Position numbers and translations under genes: made by a program. The notes under the pieces are model-generated. The model was given only the letters and a program-made list of their open reading frames with translations. It ran no database searches and was not told where the DNA came from. DNA of 64,000 nucleotides from Roseiarcus sp963765375 (GTDB taxonomy: Bacteria; Pseudomonadota; Alphaproteobacteria; Rhizobiales; Beijerinckiaceae): NCBI GenBank assembly GCA_963765375.1, contig CAVXVZ010000003.1, positions 372,001 to 436,000 of the forward strand. The letters are read 5' to 3'. Shown here in pieces: positions 8,747 to 17,780 of this stretch (position 1 is its first letter; each line of letters begins with the position of its first letter).

Positions 8747-8878
8747 CTAGGGCGCGGACTCGTCAATGCGCAACCATACCTCAATCGATGAGACCAGGGC
8801 GTTGGCCGCAAGCCGGTCCTGGCATGTCGGCACGCGGCGATAATGCTTGATCCTGTTGAAGAGCCGCTTGGGCAAGTT
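8747..8878 (-). pseudogene. C-terminal remnant of an IS5-like transposase
   Basis: On the minus strand, about 43 codons read NLPKRLFNRIKHYRRV, then CQDRLAANALVSSIEVWLRIDESAP and a stop at 8747. This is the usual end of IS5-family transposases (RxFNKLKxFRRVATRYDK, then FIxLAxIRIWLR). Nothing recognisable of the catalytic domain lies upstream, so it is a fossil fragment. Its stop codon overlaps the TAGCTA repeat where the ISNCY element landed. Confidence 0.65.
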
Positions 8879-9027
8879 GCGGGCTGATCTTGCTTCCGCT
8901 TTCGCGGAGCACCAGCCGACGCGAGCCGCAGAACTCGGTTGGACGCCTCTCGGTCGAAACGGCCGAGAGCGCACTCATGTGCTAGCATGCTGGTCTCGGA
9001 GCCATCAAAAGGACGGCGGCGACGGCA

Positions 9028-9840
9028 ATGCTGGAAACGGACAAGGTGTTCGCCGGCTCGGTTCCGGAAAACTACGACCGCTATATGACGCCGTTGATTT
9101 TCGAGCCGTTCGCCGCAGATCTTGCGCAACGAGCGGCGTCCTTGTCGCCAAGCGCCGTTTTGGAAACCGCCGCGGGCACCGGGGTTGTCACCCGCGCATT
9201 GGCGGCAAAACTGTCCCCCGGCGCAAGCTATATCGTAACCGACCTCAACCAGCCGATGCTCGACTACGCCGGTTCGCGACAAGCTCCCGACAGTCGCATC
9301 AAATGGCGCCAAGCGGATGCTCTGGCGCTGCCGTTTGAAAATGCGGCCTTCGATCTCGTTTGCTGTCAGTTCGGCGCGATGTTCTTTCCCGACCGCTCAT
9401 CTGCCTACCGCGAAGCAAAGCAAGTCCTGAAGCGCGGAGGACATTTTTTATTCAACGTATGGGATCGCATCGAGGAGAACGTATTTGCGGATGATGTGAC
9501 GAATGCTCTCGCAAATATCTTTCCAAATGATCCGCCGCGCTTTCTCGCGCGTACGCCGCACGGCTACCACGACACGGCGCTGATCCGCAGCGAGCTTAAG
9601 GACGCAGGCTTCTCCCATGTGGCGATCGAGACGAGAGCCGAACAAAGCCGTGCATCCTCGCCGCGCCTTCCGGCCGTTGCTTATTGTCAGGGAACTCCTC
9701 TCCGCAACGAAATCGAGGCCAGAGACGCTGGAAAACTCGAAGCTGCAACCGACTACGCCGCATCCGCGATTGCGGATAAACATGGCGGCGGCGAGGTTGC
9801 CGCCAAAATACAGGCGCACATAATCGTGGCTGTGGTCTAG
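9028..9840 (+). CDS. Class I SAM-dependent methyltransferase
   Basis: A 270-residue methyltransferase of the ubiE/COQ5-like Methyltransf_11/25 fold. The SAM-binding motif I is VLETAAGTGVVTRALA (residues 44-59), motif II acid in IVTDLNQPML, post-motif ALALPFENAAFDLVCCQFG, and LKRGGHFLFNVWD completes the core. The N-terminus FAGSVPENYDRYMTPLIFEPFA is common in small-molecule methyltransferases. The acceptor is unknown. The native stop codon TAG (9838-9840) is part of the CTAG at which the first IS1182-type element inserted; reading across to the right flank shows the stop existed before insertion, so the protein is intact but its downstream sequence was displaced. Confidence 0.85.
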   Translation: MLETDKVFAGSVPENYDRYMTPLIFEPFAADLAQRAASLSPSAVLETAAGTGVVTRALAAKLSPGASYIVTDLNQPMLDYAGSRQAPDSRIKWRQADALALPFENAAFDLVCCQFGAMFFPDRSSAYREAKQVLKRGGHFLFNVWDRIEENVFADDVTNALANIFPNDPPRFLARTPHGYHDTALIRSELKDAGFSHVAIETRAEQSRASSPRLPAVAYCQGTPLRNEIEARDAGKLEAATDYAASAIADKHGGGEVAAKIQAHIIVAVV

Positions 9841-11454
9841 CAGCCTGTCGGACTGAGTCCTTGCAGCTGGTCTTTGAAACCGGCCTACCCGCGTTGCGGC
9901 GGCGGTCGGCGCCCTGTTGAGCTTTGTGGGCGTTGCGATTGAGTCTGTTGGATCGGCGATGGAGCTGGATCTTCTCTGCGCCGGGGCGCCCCGCCTTCAA
10001 TAGGCGGGGGCGAGGGCGAACATTCGCTTCATGTTCCAGGCCATGGTCACGAGGCTCCACTCGCCGCGCACTTTTTCGAGCCCGCGCAGTGAAAATTGAC
10101 GGAACCCGAGCACGGATTTGATGATGCCGAACACCGGTTCGGGGGTCTGTTTGCGCAGGGCGTAGAGCGCCCGGCCTCGAGGCGTCTTCAAACGATGCGC
10201 CATCGCCTCGACCGGCGTCGGATTGTCCGGCGCGGCCGGCGCCGGCTCGAAGCGCTCGGCCAAAGGCGGATGGTGCGGCTGGCGGCCCATCGCGATCGCC
10301 GGTTCAATTCCCGCCTCTTCGCAAGCCTCGACATTGCCCGCGCTGAAATAGCCGGTGTCCGCCAGCAGAGTTTCGGCCTCGCCCAAGGCCTCGGGCAAAG
10401 CGCCGATCTTGCCCAGCATCGGCTCGACCTGGTTCTTGTCGTTGGGCGCCTGGACCACCTCGGTCGCCACCACCAGCAGGCTGCCGACGGCGACCGCCGC
10501 CTGCGCGTTGTAGCATTGATCGAAGCCGCCGCCGGCCACCGGCATGATGCGCAAGTCTTCATCGGTCAGATTGACCTGATCGCTCGGCAGCGGCCCCTCG
10601 GGCGGCGGCTGCGGCGCCTTGCCGCCCGGCTTCTTGCCCGTCGCCGCCGTCTTGGCCGCGCGCGCCGCCATTTTGGCTTCATGTTCCGCCAATTCGCGCG
10701 CGTGGCGCTCCCTGGCGCGCGCCTCGATCTTGGCGCGCGCCTCGGCGATCTTGCCCAGACGCTCCTCGCGCCGCGCCAGTTCGTCGGGAATCGACATGCC
10801 GTCGGGAAGGTCCGCCGCGTCCGCCGCCTCGGCCTTGGCCATCAAATCGGCGACCTCGCCCTTCAGTTGCGCCTCGATCTTGCCCGCATGCTCATAGGAA
10901 AGCGCGCTGTGCCGGCTGGCGTTGGCGTAAATCTTCGTCCCGTCGAGGCCGATGGTTCCCATCTTCAGCACGCCCATCTCGCGCGCAAGCAGCAACACTT
11001 GGACGAACAGCCCCTCGATCGGTTTGAGAAAACGCCGGCGAAACGTCGCCAGCGTGTCGTGGTCGGGATGATCGTTGGCCGCGATGAAACGAAACGCCAC
11101 CGAGTCATACGTCGCCCGCTCCAGCTTGCGGCTCGAAAACACCCCCGTCGCGTAGCCGTAAACAAGAAGACCCACCAACACCCTGGGATGGTAGGACGCC
11201 GAACCCGAGCCGCGATACTCGCCACTCATCGCGCGAAGGTCGAGCCCGTCGATCACTTCAACCACAAAGCGCGCCAAATGCTTCTCTGGCAGCCACTCGT
11301 CCACCGAAGGCGGCAGAAGATAACCCGTCTGCCGATCAATCGTGCGGAAATTGCTCATGCGCAGGCTCAAGGCGAATCAATGCCGCAATTCTAACTCGCC
11401 AAATCTCGCCTGTCCCTTCCAAACCGCCAACGTCCCGCTAAGTCCGACAGGCTG
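9841..11454. mobile_element. IS1182-type insertion sequence, copy A (1614 bases)
   Basis: The ends are CAGCCTGTCGGACT (9841-9854) and its complement (11441-11454), a 14-base perfect inverted repeat that continues imperfectly. CTAG flanks both sides (9837-9840, 11455-11458), read as a 4-base target duplication. It carries one intact transposase gene on the minus strand. Compared by eye with copy B at 17781-19394, it has the same length and only six base differences (9945, 10306, 10553, 10817, 10818 and 10929), which argues for very recent transposition. Confidence 0.9.
9997..11370 (-). CDS. IS1182-family transposase (copy A)
   Basis: A 457-residue DDE transposase. The N-terminal domain starts with FRTIDRQTGYLLPPSVDEWLPE and DHDTLATFRRRFL, the hallmark of the IS1182 family. 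The catalytic core has GTIGLDGTKIYANAS (first Asp), a central Ala/Arg/Lys-rich coiled insertion at about residues 190-255, MPVAGGGFDQCYNAQAAV, LLADTGYFSAGNVEACEEAG (second Asp) and PEPVFGIIKSVLGFRQFSLRG (Glu). It differs from copy B at three residues visible by eye (Tyr/His in KIYANAS, Ala/Leu in the coil, Leu/Ser near DEDLRIMP). The frame is intact, so the element may be active. Confidence 0.92.
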   Translation of the reverse strand: MSLRMSNFRTIDRQTGYLLPPSVDEWLPEKHLARFVVEVIDGLDLRAMSGEYRGSGSASYHPRVLVGLLVYGYATGVFSSRKLERATYDSVAFRFIAANDHPDHDTLATFRRRFLKPIEGLFVQVLLLAREMGVLKMGTIGLDGTKIYANASRHSALSYEHAGKIEAQLKGEVADLMAKAEAADAADLPDGMSIPDELARREERLGKIAEARAKIEARARERHARELAEHEAKMAARAAKTAATGKKPGGKAPQPPPEGPLPSDQVNLTDEDLRIMPVAGGGFDQCYNAQAAVAVGSLLVVATEVVQAPNDKNQVEPMLGKIGALPEALGEAETLLADTGYFSAGNVEACEEAGIEPAIAMGRQPHHPPLAERFEPAPAAPDNPTPVEAMAHRLKTPRGRALYALRKQTPEPVFGIIKSVLGFRQFSLRGLEKVRGEWSLVTMAWNMKRMFALAPAY

Positions 11455-11522
11455 CTAGGGGTTGGAATATCCCGTTCCGGCGCTTGGCGACCTTCGGGTC
11501 CTCGCGCCAAGCCCAAGCAGGT

Positions 11523-11642
11523 CTACGGCCGCTCGATCTGCCCATAGCGGGTTATCGCCCACAGGCAGCCGACGCCGGCGAGCAGCGAAACCAGATAGAG
11601 GAGGAGAACCGAACTCCAGCTCGCCGCGGCGCGCGCCTGCAT
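11523..11642 (-). CDS. Possible 39-residue single-pass membrane protein
   Basis: A short open frame from ATG 11642 to TAG 11523 encodes a basic, small N-terminus (MQARAAASWSS), one hydrophobic helix (VLLLYLVSLLAGVGCLWAI) and a polar tail TRYGQIERP. An AGGG lies about eight bases before the ATG. The composition is that of a small inner-membrane protein oriented N-in. It sits alone between IS1182 copy A and the phytochelatin-synthase-like gene, and about 65 bases separate its stop from the element. No family is recognised. The hydrophobic helix and ribosome site are the only support. Confidence 0.4.
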   Translation of the reverse strand: MQARAAASWSSVLLLYLVSLLAGVGCLWAITRYGQIERP

Positions 11643-11822
11643 TCCGAATCCCTGCTTGAGACATTCCGGGCGGAGCGCCGGCAAACGAGCGCCGGCGCCC
11701 CGGGCGACACTCCGCTACGCAGGCGAAGAGAGTCGTGGACGACCTTTTACACGGAGAGCTGAAGATCGAAAATGGCGAGCCGCCGGCAGTGTCTCCAGAC
11801 ATTGCCGCGCCGCCTAGCGGCG

Positions 11823-12551
11823 CTATTGAACCGCCGCCGCCGTCACCAGCACGAAGCCGCGGGTCTTGTCGCCATTTGCGGCGTCGGGGGTGTTCATGGC
11901 GGCGAAGATGTCGGCCGTCTTGACCCAGACCGGCGGGTATTTGTAGCGCGCGACATCGAGGATGAGGAAGCGGTCGGCTTTGCCGTCGTAAGCCGCGAGC
12001 GGCGAGATATGACCGCCGATCTCCTCGCCGATCGCCTTGCGCAGGTAGTTGACGATCACGAAATGGCCGGGCTCGCCGAGATAGCTCATCGCCAACTCAC
12101 GGAATTCATCGACCGAACTGTCCGAGGCGTGATGGACTTCCGCCTTGACCGGCTCTGTGGCGAGGATGCCGCCGATCTGATCGAGCGTCATGCCCTGCCG
12201 CGCCAGCGTGTCTCGCGGAAGAACGGCGTCCGTTTGTTCGTTGAGCACGTTGTCCTGGGTGAACGTGCGGTAGGGCGTATATTCGGGAACCGCGGGCGCC
12301 GGGACGCCGAGCGCGTTCAAGACCATCACGATCGAGGCGACGCCGCAATAGGCCTGGGTCTTCTGGGTCAGGAAGTTGCTGGCGAGCGGGAAATAGGCCT
12401 CCCGCGCATCGCTCTCGGCAAAATAGACCTCGCCGTCATGAGTGCTGAAGCCGGACAGGTTTTGCGGCAGCGGCAGGGTATCGCCATTCGCGCCGGCGAC
12501 CGAGAGTAAGACGACGAACGTCGCCCACGCGATAAGCATCTTCGACATCAA
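11823..12551 (-). CDS. Secreted phytochelatin synthase-like cysteine protease
   Basis: A 242-residue protein with a signal peptide (MLIAWATFVVLLSVAGANG, cleavage near residue 22) followed by a phytochelatin-synthase (peptidase C83) domain. The catalytic triad is visible: Cys69 in KTQAYCGVAS, His182 in GGHISPLAAY, and Asp200 in DRFLILDVARYKYPPVWV. Bacterial members of this short, single-domain type, such as the cyanobacterial enzyme, mainly cleave glycine from glutathione and make little phytochelatin. Export places it in the periplasm, where it could process glutathione or gamma-glutamyl peptides. It appears monocistronic and divergent from a glycosyltransferase gene. Confidence 0.87.
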   Translation of the reverse strand: MMSKMLIAWATFVVLLSVAGANGDTLPLPQNLSGFSTHDGEVYFAESDAREAYFPLASNFLTQKTQAYCGVASIVMVLNALGVPAPAVPEYTPYRTFTQDNVLNEQTDAVLPRDTLARQGMTLDQIGGILATEPVKAEVHHASDSSVDEFRELAMSYLGEPGHFVIVNYLRKAIGEEIGGHISPLAAYDGKADRFLILDVARYKYPPVWVKTADIFAAMNTPDAANGDKTRGFVLVTAAAVQ

Positions 12552-12709
12552 CTCTCACCCGCCGACCTGCTCGGCCAAGCCAAAGATTGGCCCAACGACC
12601 CTCGATCGGCAACCCCTCGGCGCGGGGCCTGGATGTTGATGGCCTCGGCCGACGCCGGGCAGCCGATTGACTTTGAGCGGCCCGGAGTGGATCGAAAGGG
12701 CGGGAGAGG

Positions 12710-13573
12710 ATGGCAAGAATGCTTCCTGGGTTGAACTCGCTCTGGATCGGCGACGAGCTTGGCTACATCGAAAAGCTCACCCTGGCCTCGGCGCTGTCCG
12801 TCGGTCACTCATTCGCGCTTTATTCGTATACGCCCGGGAAGCTTCGCGGAGTTCCGGGCGGGGTCGAGGTTCGTGACGCGAATGAAGTGGTTCCGTATCA
12901 GGAGCTGGCGCATTATTTTGACGGCGGTTCGGCCGCGCTCGGCACGGATTTCTTTCGCTACGCCATGCAGGCGAAGGGACTGGGCGCTTGGGTCGATCTC
13001 GATCTCTATTTCATCCGGCCGATCGACTTCGAGGACGACTATCTCTTCGGATGGGAGCACCGGACCTCGATCAACGGCGCCGTTTTGCGGCTCCCCGCAA
13101 ACTCCGACATGGTTCGCGAACTGTGCGAGATCCCGCAGGTGAACTGGCGGCCGCCTTTCTACGGGCCGAGAAAGACCGCCATCTTCTACTGGAGGAGGCT
13201 GACCGAGGGCGACCTCCGACCTGAGAACTACCGGTGGGGCACATTCGGACCCATGTTCCTGACCTATCTGGCGCGGAAGTACGGCGTTGCGAAACGGGCT
13301 AAGAAACGCTCGGTCTTCTATCCGGTCACGCATCACAACTGGAAGGTGCTGTGCGGCCCGCCGGAACTCGTCAAAGCCCAGCTGACCGGGGAAACGAGGA
13401 CAGTCCACCTTTGGCGCTCGGTATTGACGCGGAAAACGGGAGCCTCGCCTCCGCGCGGGTCCTACCTTGAGGCGCTCTGTCATGCTCACGGCTTGACGGT
13501 GACGGACCCGATCGGGGACGAGGGGCGGAATCGCGAACATCCCGCATCAGCCGCCGGCCTCTCTCGAGCGTAG
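12710..13573 (+). CDS. DXD-type glycosyltransferase (Gly_transf_sug-like)
   Basis: A 287-residue soluble protein that resembles capsular-polysaccharide and alpha-1,4-galactosyltransferase-like enzymes. The N-terminus NSLWIGDELGYIEKLTLAS and the SFALYSYTPG segment fit the GT32-like fold. The sugar-nucleotide/metal motif is Asp96-Leu-Asp98 in AWVDLDLYFIRPIDF, preceded by ALGTDFFRYAMQAKGLG. WGTFGPMFLTYLARKYG and VHLWRSV match later family blocks. Donor and acceptor are unknown; a role in surface polysaccharide is plausible. It converges with mrcA across a 399-base gap. Confidence 0.78.
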   Translation: MARMLPGLNSLWIGDELGYIEKLTLASALSVGHSFALYSYTPGKLRGVPGGVEVRDANEVVPYQELAHYFDGGSAALGTDFFRYAMQAKGLGAWVDLDLYFIRPIDFEDDYLFGWEHRTSINGAVLRLPANSDMVRELCEIPQVNWRPPFYGPRKTAIFYWRRLTEGDLRPENYRWGTFGPMFLTYLARKYGVAKRAKKRSVFYPVTHHNWKVLCGPPELVKAQLTGETRTVHLWRSVLTRKTGASPPRGSYLEALCHAHGLTVTDPIGDEGRNREHPASAAGLSRA

Positions 13574-13972
13574 AGCTCCTTGCTGTTGGCTTGACGCGGC
13601 CGAAGCCGAACGGTTCGGACGACAATCTCTTGCGGATAATCAGAACAGAGGGTATGCTGCCGGCATGAACAATCCTGCCCTTGCCTTGCGCCAAGACCGC
13701 CCTGGGCCGCGGTCCGTCGGCTCGCGCGGCGGGAAAAATTTCCCCCGCGTCAATGCCACGCAACCCCTTGAAAAGTCTCGATTCCGCCGAGAGAATCCAA
13801 GGGAATCCAAGACAATCCCACCCTCCTGACCCGGGGCTTCTGCGGGTCTAGGGCAGCGCGCCAAGAAAACCCAAACGGCGCGACCGGGCCGGCGCCGCGG
13901 CCCGCTGACGACAAGGAGCCGGATCGAACTCGATTTCACATGCAAAGGCGGTCTCTCGGAGCTTGTTTCTCG
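13574..13972. other. Gene-free stretch between convergent genes, with two hairpins
   Basis: No coding frame with a ribosome site is seen. Two inverted repeats occur: GGGAAA-AA-TTTCCC at 13731-13744, and GACCCG/CGGGTC at 13828-13848. A short direct repetition of AATCCAAG lies at about 13787-13812. The rest has no visible structure. Confidence 0.5.
13828..13848. terminator. Possible terminator hairpin between convergent genes
   Basis: GACCCG and CGGGTC form a six-pair GC stem with a nine-base loop between the convergent glycosyltransferase and mrcA genes. No T-run follows on either strand, so intrinsic termination is uncertain. Confidence 0.25.
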
Positions 13973-16201
13973 TCACAGCGTCCCGAGAAGCTTGTTGAGA
14001 GGCCCCTTGTCGCGCGCCGCGGGGACCGGGTTCGGGATCGAAGCTGGCGGGATCGGCGCCCGGTCGGCGGCCGGGTCAGGCGCGCCGCGCGGAACCGAGG
14101 CCGGCGCGGCGGTTTGGGATCCGGGGCCTGGCTGCGAGGCAACGCCGCCCCGGCCGCCGGTGAGCGGCGTCGGCGCCTGGGCTCCGGTAAGATCGAGCGG
14201 CGGCAGCAGCGGCGCGTCGGGGTTGGGCGCATCGGCGTTGCGCCAGGTTCCGAGCGGCAGGCCGGCGACCGGCACGCCCTCGTGCGCCGCCCGCATGAAC
14301 CGGCTCCAGATATCGACCGGCAGATTGCCGCCTGAGACTTTCTTCGTCGGCGAGCCGTCGTCGTTGCCGAGCCAGACGCCGGCGACCAGATAGCTCGTGT
14401 AGCCGACGAACCAGGCGTCGCGCCAATCCTGGCTGGTCCCGGTCTTGCCGGCGGCCTGCCAGCCCGGCAGCTCGGCCTTGCGGGCAGTGCCGGTGAGCAG
14501 GGTCTCCTGCATCATCTGGTTCATCATCGCCACATATTGCGGGTCGATGACCCGGCCGAAACTGGCGTTGCGCCGCGCGTAGAGCTGCTTGCCGCCGGCG
14601 GTCCGCACCCGCGAGATCACATGCGGCTGGACGCCGATGCCGCCGTTGGCGAAGGCCGCATAAGTGGAAACCATCTCGAGCGGCGTGACTTCGGAAGACC
14701 CGAGCGCGATCGAAGGGACAGGATCGAGATCGGACGTTATGCCGAGCCGGTGGGCGACGGCGACCACCGCCTTCGGTCCGACTTCGAGGCCCAAACGCAC
14801 CGCAACAGTGTTGAGCGAGAGCGCGAGCGCCTTGGTCAGCGTCACGGGTCCGAAATATTCGCGGGAGTAGTTCTCCGGATTCCATCCCTTGACCGATATC
14901 GGCCCGTCTTCGCGGATGGTGTCCGGCGTCAGGCCCTTCTCCAGCGCCGCCAGATAGACGAACGGCTTGAACGACGAGCCGGGCTGGCGCTTGGCCGCGA
15001 CCGCGCGGTTGAACTGGCTGTCGGCGTAATTGCGTCCGCCGACCATCGCCTTGACCGCGCCCGCGGGATCGAGCGCCACGAGCGCCCCCTGCTCGACCCC
15101 GAATTTCAAGCCCTTGGCGTTGAGCTCGTCGGTCAGCGCGCGCTCGGCCTCCGCCTGCATCCTGGGATCGATCGTGGTCGTCACCACGATGTCGTCGTCG
15201 ATCGCGCCGACCGTGTCGTCGAGCGCGTCCATGACATAGTCGGCGACGTAGTTGATCGAGCCTGCGCCCTTGTCGTGGATCACCTGCGCCGGGTTGGCGA
15301 GCGCCGACTTGGCCATCGCCTCGGTGATGTGGCCTTGCTCGGCCATCGCGGTGATGACCTCGGCCGCGCGCTCGTTGGCGCCCGCGAGGTTGCGGTTGGG
15401 CGCGAGCCTGGTCGGCGACTTCATGAGCCCCGCGAGCAGCGCGGCTTCCGGCAGGGTCACGAAGCGGGCGCTCTTGCCGAAATATTTCTGCGCCGCCGCC
15501 TCGACCCCATAGGCGCCCGAACCGAAATAGACGCGGTTGAGATAGAGCTCGAGGATCTGATCCTTCGAATACCGGCGCTCGAGCCACAGCGCCAGGATCG
15601 CCTCCTGGATCTTGCGCGACAGCGTGCGCTCCTGGGTCAGGAACAGGTTCTTCGCCAGCTGCTGGGTCAGCGTCGAGCCGCCCTCGATGTTCCTCCTGCC
15701 GATCGCGTCGCGCATGAGCGCGCGCGAGACGCCGAGGGGATCGATGCCGATATGGTCGTAGAACCGCCGATCCTCGATCGCCACGAAAGCCTTCGGCAGG
15801 TAGGGCGGCAAGTCGATCAGCCGGATGGCGGGGCCGCCGGTGTCGCCGCGGTTGGCGATGAGCGAGCCGTCGTCAGCCAGGATCGCGATGTTCGGCGGCC
15901 GCTTGGGCACCGCGAGCTGATCGATCGGCGGCAATTGGCTCGCGTAGTAGACGACCAGCGCGGCCGTGGAGATCAAGCCCCAGACCCCGAGCACGACGCT
16001 CCAATAGACGAAGCGTCCAAGCAAGGAGCGGCGTTTCCGGCCGGCCCGCGCAGCCGGCCGCGATGCGGATTTCTTGGTTCGGCGGGGGCTTGGCGGGCGG
16101 TCGGCGGGGTCGGCGCGAAGGTCGTCCGAAGCGCTCTCGCCGCCCCAATCGAGGCGCGGCTCGATCCGCTTACGGGTTTTCTTAGCCCCTCGGCCGAACA
16201 T
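13973..16201 (-). CDS. mrcA: Penicillin-binding protein 1A (bifunctional transglycosylase/transpeptidase)
   Basis: A 742-residue class A PBP that polymerises and cross-links peptidoglycan in the periplasm. A basic cytoplasmic tail (1-60) precedes one membrane helix (about 64-87, VYWSVVLGVWGLISTAALVV). The GT51 domain shows the catalytic Glu in AIEDRRFYDHIGID (Glu143) and GGSTLTQQLAKN (174-185). The transpeptidase domain shows SSFK with Ser409, SLN at 462-464 and KTGT at 586-589. A Pro/Ala-rich tail of about 90 residues ends the protein. The start at 16201 gives the usual membrane-anchored layout. It is divergent from dnaN. Confidence 0.95.
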   Translation of the reverse strand: MFGRGAKKTRKRIEPRLDWGGESASDDLRADPADRPPSPRRTKKSASRPAARAGRKRRSLLGRFVYWSVVLGVWGLISTAALVVYYASQLPPIDQLAVPKRPPNIAILADDGSLIANRGDTGGPAIRLIDLPPYLPKAFVAIEDRRFYDHIGIDPLGVSRALMRDAIGRRNIEGGSTLTQQLAKNLFLTQERTLSRKIQEAILALWLERRYSKDQILELYLNRVYFGSGAYGVEAAAQKYFGKSARFVTLPEAALLAGLMKSPTRLAPNRNLAGANERAAEVITAMAEQGHITEAMAKSALANPAQVIHDKGAGSINYVADYVMDALDDTVGAIDDDIVVTTTIDPRMQAEAERALTDELNAKGLKFGVEQGALVALDPAGAVKAMVGGRNYADSQFNRAVAAKRQPGSSFKPFVYLAALEKGLTPDTIREDGPISVKGWNPENYSREYFGPVTLTKALALSLNTVAVRLGLEVGPKAVVAVAHRLGITSDLDPVPSIALGSSEVTPLEMVSTYAAFANGGIGVQPHVISRVRTAGGKQLYARRNASFGRVIDPQYVAMMNQMMQETLLTGTARKAELPGWQAAGKTGTSQDWRDAWFVGYTSYLVAGVWLGNDDGSPTKKVSGGNLPVDIWSRFMRAAHEGVPVAGLPLGTWRNADAPNPDAPLLPPLDLTGAQAPTPLTGGRGGVASQPGPGSQTAAPASVPRGAPDPAADRAPIPPASIPNPVPAARDKGPLNKLLGTL

Positions 16202-16448
16202 CGCTGATCCCGCTCGCGGCGACTCCGATGAGGAGCCTCGGGCGACACGCGCCCCGCCGGGTCCAGGAAGGTAAGCCCGGCGGTTTAAGGGCCGGTAAAG
16301 CTTGCGCCAGAATTGACGAAATGGCGAAAATCGCTGAGGAGACGGGTTTCGATCGACTTCTGCGCCCTTGCGCCGGCGGACACGCCTTGGCAGAGTCCGC
16401 GGCCCGTATGCGGGGCGGGCCAGGCGGGATACCTCGGGATTTCATGCG

Positions 16449-17567
16449 ATGAAGGTCACCATCGAGCGTTCGGTCCTGCTTAAGGCGCTTGGGCACGTCC
16501 ATCGCATCGTCGAGCGGCGCAACACCATTCCGATCCTCGCCAATGTGCTGCTCGAGGCTGGGGACGGCCGATTGTCGCTGAAGAGCACCGACCTCGACCT
16601 CGAGGCGTCCGAGTCGGTTCCAGCCGACGTCGCCCAGAACGGCGCGACCACCATTCCGGCGCACGTCATCTACGACATCGTGCGCAAGCTGCCGGAGGGC
16701 GCGCAGGCGAGCCTCGAGACCGCCGGCGACGCGGGCCAACTGGTCCTGCGCTCCGGCCGCTCGCGCTTCGCCCTTCAGGCCCTGCCGGCGTCCGACTTCC
16801 CCGATCTGACTTCCGGCGAGTTCTCGCACCGCTTCGCGCTTCCCGCGGTCGAGCTCAAGCGGCTGATCGAGAACACCCAGTTCGCGATCTCGACCGAGGA
16901 GACGCGCTACTATCTCAACGGTATTTTCCTCCACACCGTCGACGTCGAGGGCAAGCCGATGCTGCGCGCGGTCGCGACCGACGGCCATCGGCTGGCGCGG
17001 GTCGAGACGCCGGCGCCGGAAGGGTCGGTCGGCATGCCCGGCGTCATCGCCCCGCGCAAGGCGGTGAGCGAAGTGCAGAAGCTGCTTGAGGACATGACGC
17101 AGGACGTGGCGATCGAGATTTCGACCGCCAAGGCGCGCTTCCGGTTCGGCGACGTCGTGCTGACGACCAAATTGATCGACGGCACCTTCCCCGACTACGC
17201 GCGCGTCATCCCAACCGGCAACGACAAGCGTCTCGTCGTCGACAAGGAGCCGTTCGAGAAGGCGGTCGACCGGGTGTCGACCCTCTCGTCCGAGCGCGGC
17301 CGGGCGATCAAGCTCGCGATCGCCGAGGGCAAGATGACGCTCTCGGTCAACAATCCCGATTCGGGCTCGGCGAGCGAGGAGATCGAGGCCGACTACGATT
17401 CGGCGCCGATCGACATCGGCTTCAACGCCCGCTACCTGCTCGACATCGTCGGCCAGCTCTCGTCCGACACCGCGCTGATCCGCCTCGCCGATCCCGGCTC
17501 GCCGACCTTGATCCAGGATCGCGACGGGGCGGCGGCGCTCTACGTGCTGATGCCGCTCAGGGTGTGA
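16449..17567 (+). CDS. dnaN: DNA polymerase III beta subunit (sliding clamp)
   Basis: A 372-residue clamp of standard length, starting MKVTIERSVLLKALGHVHRIVERRNTIPIL. Three clamp domains follow in order, with RSRFALQALPASDFPDL in domain 1, FAISTEETRYYLNGIFLH in domain 2, LIDGTFPDYARVIP at the 2/3 junction, and the C-terminal YVLMPLRV. Two clamps form a ring around DNA that tethers polymerase III. The frame is open upstream to 16368, but the ATG at 16449 matches the family N-terminus. Neither dnaA nor recF is adjacent; downstream is the split methyltransferase with IS1182 copy B. Confidence 0.96.
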   Translation: MKVTIERSVLLKALGHVHRIVERRNTIPILANVLLEAGDGRLSLKSTDLDLEASESVPADVAQNGATTIPAHVIYDIVRKLPEGAQASLETAGDAGQLVLRSGRSRFALQALPASDFPDLTSGEFSHRFALPAVELKRLIENTQFAISTEETRYYLNGIFLHTVDVEGKPMLRAVATDGHRLARVETPAPEGSVGMPGVIAPRKAVSEVQKLLEDMTQDVAIEISTAKARFRFGDVVLTTKLIDGTFPDYARVIPTGNDKRLVVDKEPFEKAVDRVSTLSSERGRAIKLAIAEGKMTLSVNNPDSGSASEEIEADYDSAPIDIGFNARYLLDIVGQLSSDTALIRLADPGSPTLIQDRDGAAALYVLMPLRV

Positions 17568-17780
17568 CGGAAGATGGGACGGCTGACATCGACTTGCGTC
17601 GAGCGAGCGTCAGGTTCGGCGGGAACGCCGCGCCTCCCGAACGACGGCCTTTGGCCCCTATGGCGCAAAGCGCCGCTAAATTTGCCTTCGGTGACAGCTG
17701 AATTGAAAGCGCTGGGTCGAACCGCGGGGAGTCCTGTGTTCATGTCGGCGCGTATCAATAAGGGTAAACCCCTCGCCTAG

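Noticed and set aside
10096..11394. 432-codon plus-strand frame, repeated at 18036-19334
   Set aside because: Antisense to the IS1182 transposase in both copies; its duplication only reflects the duplicated element.
14537..16207. 556-codon plus-strand frame
   Set aside because: Antisense to mrcA, which carries complete catalytic motifs.
17574..17780. 68-codon plus-strand frame after dnaN
   Set aside because: Lies antisense to the 3' piece of the split methyltransferase, which has clear family sequence.
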